Positions 47,321 to 55,336 of a stretch of 64,000 bases of DNA are shown here, piece by piece. How positions within the stretch are numbered: position 1 is the stretch's first letter; each line of letters opens with the position of its first letter. Position numbers and translations under genes: made by a program. Origin of the DNA: Nibricoccus aquaticus (lineage in GTDB: Bacteria; Verrucomicrobiota; Verrucomicrobiia; Opitutales; Opitutaceae); contig NZ_CP023344.1 in NCBI RefSeq assembly GCF_002310495.1, forward strand, positions 2,993,501-3,057,500. Reading direction: 5' to 3'. A model generated the notes under the pieces. The model was not told where the DNA came from, did not search any database, and was given only the letters and a program-made list of their open reading frames with translations.

Positions 47321-48007
47321 ATGAAACGCTTCTTCGATTCTGAACTCGAAACCTTCCGCTCACATCTGCTCCTCATGGGCGAAAAATCCATGGAGCAAGT
47401 CCGCCAGGCGCTGAAAGCCCTCGTCGAGGGCAACATCGCTCTCGCCGATCAAGTTATCGCCGCGGACGACGAGATCGACCAGCTCGAGATGAGCATCGAT
47501 GACGAAGCGATCCGCTACATGAACTTGCGCGCGCCGATCGCGACAGAGCTCCGTCTCGTGATCGTGGGCATGAAGGCGTCGCACGATCTGGAACGCGTGG
47601 GCGACGAAGCCACCAGCATCGCGAAGCGTGCGGTAAAGCTCGCCGCCGAGCCGCCGCTCAAGCCGTACGTGGACATCCCGCGCATGGCCAACATCGCGCT
47701 CGAGATGCTGCGCGATGCACTCGATTGCTTCCTCCACGGCGATGAAGCGAAGGCGATGGCGGTGGTCCGTCGCGATTCGGAAGTCGATTCGATCAACAAG
47801 CAGCTCTACCGCGAACTCACGAGCTACATGATCGAGCGTCCGCAATCGATCAGCCGCGCGCTTGAGCTGATGTTCATTTCAAAATCCATCGAGCGTATTG
47901 CCGATCACGCGACGAATATCGCGGAGGAGATGGTGTTTCTCGCGCACGCGAAAGACATCCGGCATAATGACGAGCTCAAGAAGAGCGGTGGCTCTGGGTC
48001 GATCTGA
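47321..48007 (+). CDS. phoU: Phosphate transport system regulator PhoU
   Basis: 228 residues made of two three-helix PhoU repeats. Motifs are 'FDSELETFRSHLLLMGEKSMEQVRQALKAL' at the N-terminus and the metal-binding E/D-x-x-x-D patterns 'KASHDLERVGDEATSIAKRA' and 'ISKSIERIADHATNIAEEMVFL'. PhoU links the Pst transporter to PhoR and represses the Pho regulon when phosphate is ample. It is the last gene of the pstCAB-phoU unit, 47 bp after pstB. No phoB/phoR pair is in the window. Confidence 0.95.
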   Translation: MKRFFDSELETFRSHLLLMGEKSMEQVRQALKALVEGNIALADQVIAADDEIDQLEMSIDDEAIRYMNLRAPIATELRLVIVGMKASHDLERVGDEATSIAKRAVKLAAEPPLKPYVDIPRMANIALEMLRDALDCFLHGDEAKAMAVVRRDSEVDSINKQLYRELTSYMIERPQSISRALELMFISKSIERIADHATNIAEEMVFLAHAKDIRHNDELKKSGGSGSI

Positions 48008-48067
48008 GCGGGCTAGTGAACGGTCTAGGGAGCCGATTGGGGGCGGCACGGAGCGCGGTGACTCGTC

Positions 48068-50647
48068 TCAATCCGCCACTTCGAGGCGGGCGAAGAAGCG
48101 TGGGGCGTTGAGGGGAACGGTGAGCGTGACATTAGTCGTGAGATCGGTCGGCTCCGACAATGTTTGAACCGTCGTCCACGTGATCAGGTCGGTCGAGGTT
48201 TGCACGCGATAGGTCACGCCGGTCGCCGGTGTTGGGAAGCGAAAGACGCGCGTGGTCGCTGAGGCCGGCAGGAGCTCGGGATGTTGCGCGGGCGCGAGTG
48301 GTGTCGCGGGGCTTTGGTGACCGAGAGCGTATTTCAGCAGATTATTTTCGGTGCCTCCGCCGAGGACGGAGGATTTTTCAGCGAGGCCGGAGACGATCTC
48401 CGCCGGGTGGAACAAGCGGCCTCGCCATTGCGCGTAGGTTTCGCGTGAGGCGGTCGGGCGGAGTTTCAACGCGAGATCTTTGGTGAAGGCGGGCAGGGAA
48501 ATCGTCAGCTCAGTTCCTGTCGTGGCTGTGAGCAACGGGCCGGTTTGTTGCGCGCCGGTTTGCGGATTGAAGAAATAAATCTGCCAGTTGCCCGCGGTGA
48601 GTCCGTTGAGCGTGAGCGTGGCACCGGTCACGGCTGGTGGACTCGCAGCCCATTCGCCGAAGCTGCGGTCGAGGACGTAGGCGTAGGCGCTGGTGGGATT
48701 TTGCAGAGCGTAGCCGCGTAGTGTGGTGGTAGTAACGCCATTGATGGCGAGCGCGGGCGTGGAGTTCGTGAGGTGGCGTGGGTCTTCGCCGGACCAGAAG
48801 CGGGCGAGCGGCTGATAAGCGGAGAATAGATCGTAGCGTTGGAGGTAGTCGTCCCAGAACCAAAACATGTTGGGCACGCGTTTCAGACTGCCGATCCAGC
48901 TGCACTGGCGGATGTGGTCGCCCCATGTATCGGGGTGCGGCCCAGCATAGGGCGCGTTTGGCCAGGTGCCGGAACCGTACTCGCCGATGGCGACGGGCTT
49001 CGCGTAGTGCGCGAGGAGATCGTCGTCGAGTGTGGCGACGGCCTGGGCGATGGGATCGGCGTAGGTGTGTTCCTGGAGCACGTCGATGGCGGGGTGCGTG
49101 TCGAGTAGGTCGAGTTGTGCGCGCGAGGTGCTGGTCGTGACGAGGTGTCCGTACGGGTCGATAGACTTGAGATAGGTGGACATCGTGCGATGCCAGCTAG
49201 CGACGTCGGCGTTGGTGCCGTTGGTGAAGTTGGCTTCGTTGAAGAGCTCCCACGCGAGCACATGCGGCGAGTAGCTCCAGCGGGCGACGATGTAGCGGTA
49301 TTTTTTCTTCGCCTGGGCGATGGCGCCGGTATCGGTGAAAAACTGCGCGGGCGAGGCGAGCGTGCCGCCTTTGGCGGTGTTGTAGGGATTCTCGCTCCAC
49401 ATGGGGTTTGTGGTCGTCGAGTAGAGTCCGTGGTGTTCCAGAACCATCTGGAGGTACACGCCGGAGGTGGTGGCTTGGTCGATAACGAAGTCCATGAGCG
49501 CGGCCGGTTCCTGCGCGTAGCGGCCGAGGCCTGCATAGGGACCGAACCAGTGATCGGCGCTCCACTCGATAGACTGGCGGGCAAAGGGCGTCATCCAGAC
49601 GCGGGTCCAGTTGCAGCCGTTGGCGGCCATCTTGCCGAAGTAGTGGGAGAAAAACGTACCGAGGGAGCCGTCATTCCAGCAGAGGTTGAAGCCGAGCGGT
49701 ATGAACGGATCGCCGTTGTCGAAGCGAAAACCCTGCCGATCGGTCGCGTCGAGAGCGACGAAACCGGTCGCGGTCGCCGCGGTGACTTGAAGCGGCTGCG
49801 CGGCAGACGTGGTCTGGCCGAGTGTATCGGTTATCCGGATAGCGACGGACCAGGCACCGGCGGCTTCGGGAGTGAGGCGGATGCGCCACGAGCCGGCGCT
49901 GGGAGCGGTGAAATTGGCGTAGGTGCCGAGCGTGCGCGTCTCCCAAGTGACCGGTTCGTACCAGAAGGCCGGCAGTGTGTAGGTGATGCCGCCCGGGCCG
50001 GTGACGAGGGCGTCGACGGACACGATGTCGGGATCGTAGGGATTGGTGTAGGTGCGCGAGAGCGTGATCGCTGCTTCGGCCTTGGCGTAGGCGGGCACGG
50101 AAGAGGTGAGCCAGGAAAAGGCAGTGACGGTTGCGGTGACCGAGCCGGGCGGCTGCACGCCGCCGGAGTCGCGCAGGTAGTAGGTGGAGATATCGACCCA
50201 GTCTTCGCCGACGTTTTCGAACGTGAACGTGTGGGTTCCGGCGGTGACGAGCACCTCCCAGGTTTCCGCGACGGTGAACGTATGGCGGGCAAGTTCGACA
50301 CCGGCTTCCTTGAGCACGACGGTTTTTGTCCCGGAGGAAGACACCCCGCGCGCTATCAGGCCGATCTTGGCGGCGCTCGGAAGTGTGGCGGTAAACGTCA
50401 CAGTACGGCCATAAGCGGTGTGCCAGCTGCCGTGGAGATAGGACGAGACGGTGGACATCGCCGGCGAAGGCGCGCCGTTGGAGTCGAGTGTGATGACTGG
50501 ATTGGGCATGCCGGCGGCCCAGTTGGCGCCGGGGTTGAGCTCGTGGTTAAACGTCTGCGCGAAACTTGTCAGGAGCAGCGCGAAGAAAACGAAAGGAACG
50601 CGGGTGTGGCAAAGCGCCGTGAGGAAACGTGACGAGACGGGAAGCAT
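48068..50647 (-). CDS. Secreted multidomain glycoside hydrolase (GH5-like) with C-terminal module
   Basis: 859 residues. A signal peptide ends near 'LLLTSFAQ'. An N-terminal jelly-roll region (about 33-165) looks like a carbohydrate-binding module, followed by an Ig/DUF5060-like domain (about 170-300). The catalytic barrel (about 305-690) has the clan A pattern: 'GFNLCWNDG', acid/base Glu in 'WELFNEANF' (about residue 471), nucleophile Glu in 'AIGEYGSGTW' (about 556), 'MFWFWDDYL'. The last 95 residues ('LLKYALGHQSP ... YRVQTSTDLITWTT ... RFFARLEVAD') match the end of the partial gene at 63382. It probably degrades extracellular beta-glucans or mannans; the exact substrate is unknown. Confidence 0.82.
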   Translation of the reverse strand: MLPVSSRFLTALCHTRVPFVFFALLLTSFAQTFNHELNPGANWAAGMPNPVITLDSNGAPSPAMSTVSSYLHGSWHTAYGRTVTFTATLPSAAKIGLIARGVSSSGTKTVVLKEAGVELARHTFTVAETWEVLVTAGTHTFTFENVGEDWVDISTYYLRDSGGVQPPGSVTATVTAFSWLTSSVPAYAKAEAAITLSRTYTNPYDPDIVSVDALVTGPGGITYTLPAFWYEPVTWETRTLGTYANFTAPSAGSWRIRLTPEAAGAWSVAIRITDTLGQTTSAAQPLQVTAATATGFVALDATDRQGFRFDNGDPFIPLGFNLCWNDGSLGTFFSHYFGKMAANGCNWTRVWMTPFARQSIEWSADHWFGPYAGLGRYAQEPAALMDFVIDQATTSGVYLQMVLEHHGLYSTTTNPMWSENPYNTAKGGTLASPAQFFTDTGAIAQAKKKYRYIVARWSYSPHVLAWELFNEANFTNGTNADVASWHRTMSTYLKSIDPYGHLVTTSTSRAQLDLLDTHPAIDVLQEHTYADPIAQAVATLDDDLLAHYAKPVAIGEYGSGTWPNAPYAGPHPDTWGDHIRQCSWIGSLKRVPNMFWFWDDYLQRYDLFSAYQPLARFWSGEDPRHLTNSTPALAINGVTTTTLRGYALQNPTSAYAYVLDRSFGEWAASPPAVTGATLTLNGLTAGNWQIYFFNPQTGAQQTGPLLTATTGTELTISLPAFTKDLALKLRPTASRETYAQWRGRLFHPAEIVSGLAEKSSVLGGGTENNLLKYALGHQSPATPLAPAQHPELLPASATTRVFRFPTPATGVTYRVQTSTDLITWTTVQTLSEPTDLTTNVTLTVPLNAPRFFARLEVAD

Positions 50648-50657
50648 GTGGGGTAGC

Positions 50658-50703
50658 CGGCCGGGCGGTGCGGCGAGGTTGATTCTATCGCGCCGCCCGG
50701 CCG
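50658..50703. repeat. GC-rich 15-bp hairpin upstream of the GH5-like gene
   Basis: CGGCCGGGCGGTGCG (50658-50672) pairs with CGCGCCGCCCGGCCG (50689-50703) with one mismatch and a 16-nt loop. It lies 11-56 bp upstream of the minus-strand start at 50647. It may be a transcription or translation control element or a REP-type repeat; no T-run follows on either strand. Confidence 0.5.
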
Positions 50704-50902
50704 AGGACTATGAGTTCCCTTGCCCGTGAGTTGAGGAAATCAGGCGAAGAGCTGGCGGGGGATTTTTATGAAAGATCCATCGATGCGAGTGAGGCGTTCG
50801 AGGCGACGGATTTCGTTCGGGCGCGCTGAGTGGCATCGCAAGAGGGTCGGGCGCAAATAGGTGCAGTGCTGATCAACGCCCCGAGAGGGCGTCACCACTC
50901 GA

Positions 50903-52336
50903 TCAAGCCAGTGGCAGACGCAGCTGGAAGGTCGCGCCGTTGGGGCTGCTGTGCGCGAGGGCGAGTTCGCCGCCGAGCTGGCGGGCGAGGAGGTGGGAAA
51001 TGGCGAGGCCGAGTCCGGTGCCGCCGGGGCGGGTCGAGCGGCCGGGTTCGAAGAGACGCGTCTGAATTTCTGGCGGAATGCCGGGGCCTTGATCGGCGAC
51101 GGCGAGAGTGAGAAGGCCTTCGCCCTTGATGAGGGAGACATCGATGCGGCGGCCGCGCGGAGTAGCGGCGATGGCGTTTTGGATGAGGTTGGCGGCGATG
51201 AGGCAGAGGAGACTGCTGCGGTGGTTGTCGAGCGCGTGGGAGAATTTTTCGCTGACGGCGAGTTCGACGCCTTTTTCGAGAGCGGCGGCGCGGTTGCGCC
51301 GCTGGATCGTATCGGCGATCTCGCGACCGGTGAGTTCGTACACGGCCTGGGAGCGTTCCTCGCCGAGGAGTTCGACAGCTTCCTGGATGAGCGCCTGGAG
51401 CTGCGTGGTGTAGGCGGCGGCGTGTTTCCAGGCTTCGCCTTCGCGGTCGGCGACGACGGCGCGCAGGCCGGCGACGGGGCCCTGGAGGCCGTGGATGAGG
51501 TGGCTGGTGATCTGGCCGAGGGCGGAGGCTTTGGCGGAGAGGGTGAGCTCGAAGTTGGTCCGCATGAGGCGCTCGTTGCGCTCGGCGATGGTGCGCTGGG
51601 CGCGGCGCAGGCCGAGGTGGGCGCCGGTGAGGACGAGGATGATGAGGCCGCTGCCGATGGAGAGGGTGGCGGCGGCCTGGCGGTTGACGCGCTGGTCGAT
51701 GATGGCGAGCTCGGCGGTGAGCGGGCGGGCGTCGATGTAGTAACGGGCGAAGCCGGCGAGCAGACCGATGCCGCCGCCGTTGAGCGGTAACAGGACTTCA
51801 AGTACGGGGGCGCGTGTGCCGGGGGCGAGGCCGGTGAAGTGTTCGTCGAGGGGGAAAGCCGGGTGGTAGCGGCTGATGGTATCGCCGCTGAGGAGCACCG
51901 AGAAATCCTCCCACGGGAGTTCGACGAAAGGCATCGAGGACGGGACGGTTTGCAGGGTGCGGCCCTCTTCGTCGAAGACGGCGACGGCCAACATGCCGGG
52001 CTGGCGGGCGCTTTTGAGGACGGCGGTGAGGGCGGCGACGGAGCCGGGGAGCAGGGTGGAGTTGGCGGCTTCGCTTTCGAGGAGTTGCTGGGCGGCGAAC
52101 GGGTGGAGGACGGTGGCGTCGCGCTCGATGAGTTTCTGGCGGATCTCGCCGCGCAGGTCGCCGGCGAAGCGCAGGACCATGAAGGTCAATATGGCGATGA
52201 GGAGCGCGCCGGTGGCGGCCGTGAGCAGCAGGAGACGCGCGCGGGGGAGGGCGGTAGCGGGGCGTGATGTAAGTGGGGCGGAGGCCACGGGGTGGGTGGG
52301 AGACAAAAACGATTCGCCGATGACGGGTGAGATCAT
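50903..52336 (-). CDS. Membrane sensor histidine kinase
   Basis: The ATG at 52336 gives 477 residues. TM1 ('RLLLLTAATGALLIAILTFMVL') and TM2 ('LSIGSGLIILVLTGAHLGL') flank a periplasmic sensor of about 170 residues ('LLPGSVAALTAVLKSARQPGMLAVAVFDEEGRTLQTVP'). The dimerisation/phosphorylation helix is atypical: 'ALGQITSHLIHGLQGPVAGLRAVV'. The ATPase domain has 'LIANLIQNAIAATPRG' (N box), 'VADQGPGIPPE' (G1) and 'GGTGLGLAISHLLARQLGG' (G2). The NtrC-type regulator at 55337 on the same strand, two genes upstream, is the likely partner. Confidence 0.88.
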   Translation of the reverse strand: MISPVIGESFLSPTHPVASAPLTSRPATALPRARLLLLTAATGALLIAILTFMVLRFAGDLRGEIRQKLIERDATVLHPFAAQQLLESEAANSTLLPGSVAALTAVLKSARQPGMLAVAVFDEEGRTLQTVPSSMPFVELPWEDFSVLLSGDTISRYHPAFPLDEHFTGLAPGTRAPVLEVLLPLNGGGIGLLAGFARYYIDARPLTAELAIIDQRVNRQAAATLSIGSGLIILVLTGAHLGLRRAQRTIAERNERLMRTNFELTLSAKASALGQITSHLIHGLQGPVAGLRAVVADREGEAWKHAAAYTTQLQALIQEAVELLGEERSQAVYELTGREIADTIQRRNRAAALEKGVELAVSEKFSHALDNHRSSLLCLIAANLIQNAIAATPRGRRIDVSLIKGEGLLTLAVADQGPGIPPEIQTRLFEPGRSTRPGGTGLGLAISHLLARQLGGELALAHSSPNGATFQLRLPLA

Positions 52337-52384
52337 CGGCGAAGGAAGGGGAAGATGCCAGACTGGAGCTGTGAAGGTAGGGAA

Positions 52385-52428
52385 CGCGCGACGAGGGCGG
52401 CGCGCCTCCATCGGAGCGGAGGCGCGGC
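52385..52428. repeat. REP-C copy 3
   Basis: GCGCGACGAGGGCGGCGCGC followed by CTCCATCGGAG and CGGAGGCGCGG. It nearly equals the hrpA-internal copy at 25158 and lies between the kinase and the Gly/Ser/Tyr-rich protein gene. Confidence 0.55.
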
Positions 52429-52431
52429 GGA

Positions 52432-54393
52432 TTAGGGAGGGTATTCGCCGGCGGGGAGGGAGAGGTTGAGGCGTTCGAGGGCGACTTCGAAGAGGAGGCG
52501 ACGTTGTTGCGGGGAGAGTCCCTGCTGGAGCGTGGCGATCTGGTAGTAGCGGTAGTGCTGCCAGCGTTCGCCCTGCTGGAGGTGGGCGTAGAAATCGGCG
52601 AGGAGGGTTTCGACGGATTTGCCGGAGGCGGCTTTGGAGTCGGTGGCGAAGCGGGCGACCTCGACGCGGATGGCTTCGCGTTCTTTGCCGAGATCGGCGA
52701 GGCGTTTTTCGTGGTCGCGGTTGAAGGTCTCGATGGCTTTGCGGGCGGCGGCGATCACGGCATCGGAGTTTTCGGATTTTGGGACTTCGAAGCGGAAGGT
52801 GGCGGGGCCGACGGACGGGGCGTCTTTTTTGACGAGTTTGAAGGAGTCCACGCCGTTGGCTTTGCGGACCTCATCGAGGCTGGCCTGAAGGATTTTCTGG
52901 AGGGCGGTCTTTTCCGTCTGGTAGGCGGTGATCCGCGTGCTGAGGGCGGCGGGAAACGCGGGCGGGGTGGGCGGGCCGGGGGGATTGGGGAGGAGGGCGA
53001 AGCCGGCGCGGATTTCGTCGGCGAGGGCTTCGAGGGTGTCGAAGCGGGGGGACTGTTCGCTGGCGAGGGTGCGGAGGGCGTCGGCGCGTTTCGAGGCGTG
53101 AACGCGGTCGAGCGTGTAGATGGCGTCGCGGAGTTCGGATTTGAGGGCGGATTTGTCCTTCTCGTAGGTTTCGATTTTCAAGGACAGGTCAGGCGGGAGA
53201 TCGGGCGGGAGGACGAGGCGGGAAGTCTCGGGGGAGAAGAAGAGGAGGGTTTCGTCGGGGTTGGCGGGGGCGGCGTCCTTGGGTTTGAAAGCGGCGACTT
53301 GTAGTTCCATTTCCACTTCGCGGAGGAGGCGGCGCTGTTGAGGGGAAAGGCCTTCCTGGTAAAACGCGGCGGCGCGGATGACGCGGAATTCGATGGAGAC
53401 GAGCTGTTCGCGCGGGAGGGCGAGAGTGCCCTCGCCGAGACGCCAGCGGCGGCGCTCGTTCCAGTCGCCGCTGCCGGAGAAAAGGCCGACGAGGCCACCG
53501 TGGAGGAGGTCGCCGCGGAGGTCATCGGCCTCGGCTTCGAGGCGGGAGAGGTCGCCGGCCTGGCGGGAGGCGAGGAGGTTGAGTTCGCTGGTGCGAGTCG
53601 CGGGATCGACGTCTTTGAGTTCGTCGAGGCGGGCGAGGAGTTCGGTTTGGAGACGGCTGCGCGTGGTGCGGAAAGCGTCGAGGCGCTGGAGGAGTTTTTT
53701 GGTGAGATCGGCCTGGGTGATGCGCGTGCTCAGGGGTGCGTAGAAAGGTTCGTAGAGGTAGGAGGCGAGATCCTTGGGCGCGGTGATGGACGTCTGCGCG
53801 GGAGGCCGTGGGGGGACGGGAGCGCCGAGCGGTGGTGGCGAGGGCGGGAAGAAGATGGGCGACTGGGTGTTCGCGGAAGGAACGGAGCGGTAGTCGTAGT
53901 AGGACGGATCGCGGTAGATCGAGTAGCGGTTGTGGAAGGAGGAGTAGAAGTGGCCGCCCCAGTAGTAGTAATTGCCGCCCCAGTAATAGCAGCCGCCCCA
54001 GAAAGGGTCGTAATAATAACCGCCGCGGTGGCCGCCGTAGTAGCCGCCGCTGCCGCCTCCGGTGAAACCGCCGCCACCACTATTGCCGCCGGGTGAGCTG
54101 TAGGAGCCGCCCGGGATGGGCGTGATGAAGCGACCGCCACCGCCGGAGTCGTAGTTGCCGGATGAGGACGAGCCGCCGGAATAAGAGCCACCGCCGGAAG
54201 AGGAGCTGCCGGATGAGCCAGAGGATGGCGAGGAGGGGGCGGGAGACGGGGAGCTGGAGGATGAGCTATCGGTGGGGACGATGAAGCGGTCGGCGCGGGC
54301 GAGGGTCGCGCTGGCGAGTGCGGCGAGGGTGAGCGCGACGAGAGCGAGGCGGGGCCGGGAGGAGCGGGCGGCGGGGAGAGGCGTGGCATTCAT
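52432..54393 (-). CDS. Large secreted protein, Gly/Ser/Tyr-rich N-terminus and duplicated 'GLSPQQRRLL' motif
   Basis: 653 residues, not recognised as a known family. A signal peptide ends near 'ATLARA' (residue 34). 'RFIVP' (36-40) and 'RFITP' (88-92) frame a Ser-rich stretch. Residues 95-165 are Gly/Tyr/Trp-rich ('GGYYYDPFWGGCYYWGGN'), and a Pro-rich spacer ends near 200. The rest is helical, coiled-coil-like, with two copies of a module ending 'GLSPQQRRLL-EV--E': one at residues 348-365, one at the very C-terminus (about 625-642). The Gly/Tyr/Trp part could self-assemble or bind surfaces. It lies between a histidine kinase and an outer-membrane protein on the same strand, so a cell-envelope role is likely. 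Confidence 0.7.
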   Translation of the reverse strand: MNATPLPAARSSRPRLALVALTLAALASATLARADRFIVPTDSSSSSSPSPAPSSPSSGSSGSSSSGGGSYSGGSSSSGNYDSGGGGRFITPIPGGSYSSPGGNSGGGGFTGGGSGGYYGGHRGGYYYDPFWGGCYYWGGNYYYWGGHFYSSFHNRYSIYRDPSYYDYRSVPSANTQSPIFFPPSPPPLGAPVPPRPPAQTSITAPKDLASYLYEPFYAPLSTRITQADLTKKLLQRLDAFRTTRSRLQTELLARLDELKDVDPATRTSELNLLASRQAGDLSRLEAEADDLRGDLLHGGLVGLFSGSGDWNERRRWRLGEGTLALPREQLVSIEFRVIRAAAFYQEGLSPQQRRLLREVEMELQVAAFKPKDAAPANPDETLLFFSPETSRLVLPPDLPPDLSLKIETYEKDKSALKSELRDAIYTLDRVHASKRADALRTLASEQSPRFDTLEALADEIRAGFALLPNPPGPPTPPAFPAALSTRITAYQTEKTALQKILQASLDEVRKANGVDSFKLVKKDAPSVGPATFRFEVPKSENSDAVIAAARKAIETFNRDHEKRLADLGKEREAIRVEVARFATDSKAASGKSVETLLADFYAHLQQGERWQHYRYYQIATLQQGLSPQQRRLLFEVALERLNLSLPAGEYPP

Positions 54394-54517
54394 GGGACTA
54401 AGGGGCGGCTGGAAGACGGTGGCGTCGTGGAGGGCTTGATATGCGGGCGCGGAGAGGCTGGCCGGAGAGGGGCTCCGGGCGGCCAGGCGGGGCGGGCGGA
54501 AAACGAAGACGGGGAGC

Positions 54518-55132
54518 TTAGTAGCGATAGACGGCGCCGAAGGTGTACACGGTGGTTTCGCTTTCGTTGAAGGCGACGGAGATGTAGCCGCCGATCTTCT
54601 CGTTGAACCAGGTGTTGAGGCCGGCGGTGTAGGTCCAGTAATGGCCGTTATCGCTGTCGAAGTATTTGTTGTAGTCGGCCTTGAGGACGAGGGCGGTCAT
54701 GCGGCCGACGGCTGCCTCGACGCCGAGTCCGGCGATGTAGAGGCCGTCATGGCTCTTGTAGGTGCGACCGCCGAAGGTGGATTCCTGCCAGGTGCCGGCG
54801 ACGCCGGCTTCGATGAAGGGCTTGAAGTATTCGAGCTCCTTGTATGCGACGAGAGTGGCGCCGAGGCGCTGGTCGCGGATGCTGAAATCGCTGAAGCGCT
54901 CGTAAGAGGCGAAGCCGTTGACGTCGAGGTTGGCGGAGATGGGGAGATTGGCGGTGCCGATAAAGCCGGTGCCGGAGCCGATGTCGGCATCATGGACGTT
55001 TTCGAGGAAGAGGCCGGCGCCGACATGGCGTTTGCCGAGGAAGCCGGGGTCCATCTGCGCGGACAAAGAGCCGGCGAGCAGGAGCGAACCAGCGGCGATG
55101 AGGAGGCGGAGCGAACGGTGGGTGGTGATCAT
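54518..55132 (-). CDS. Small outer-membrane beta-barrel protein
   Basis: The ATG at 55132 gives 204 residues with a signal peptide ending 'LLLAGSLSAQ'. The mature part is made of about eight amphipathic strands ('HVGAGLFLENVHDADIGSGTGFIGTANLPI', 'LDVNGFASYERF', 'YIAGLGVEAAVGRMTALVLKADYNKYF', 'GGYISVAFNESETTVYTFGAVYRY') and ends in aromatic Tyr, the barrel-assembly signal. It resembles OmpA/OmpW-size barrels without a peptidoglycan-binding domain. Function is unknown; it may be a structural or sensing partner of the neighbouring two-component genes. Confidence 0.8.
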   Translation of the reverse strand: MITTHRSLRLLIAAGSLLLAGSLSAQMDPGFLGKRHVGAGLFLENVHDADIGSGTGFIGTANLPISANLDVNGFASYERFSDFSIRDQRLGATLVAYKELEYFKPFIEAGVAGTWQESTFGGRTYKSHDGLYIAGLGVEAAVGRMTALVLKADYNKYFDSDNGHYWTYTAGLNTWFNEKIGGYISVAFNESETTVYTFGAVYRY

Positions 55133-55336
55133 GGGGAAAGGGGGTGCGGGGTGTTGACTGACGGGGTGTAGTGCCGAAGCGGGCACGGGGAGTATTGCGC
55201 GGATTGTGCCAGCGGGAGCGCGAATTAGTTAACGTGCTGGGGAGCGGCTGGATAAAATTGTGGGGTGTTTTATCGGGCGACGAGACACCGGGAAGAGTTG
55301 GTTGGCTGCAACCACGGGGGACGGGGAGCGGGTGCG

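Noticed and set aside
50740-51801. Minus-strand open frame (353 codons) overlapping the histidine kinase
   Set aside because: Ser/Pro/Ala-only composition; the overlapping frame at 50903-52336 carries all kinase motifs.
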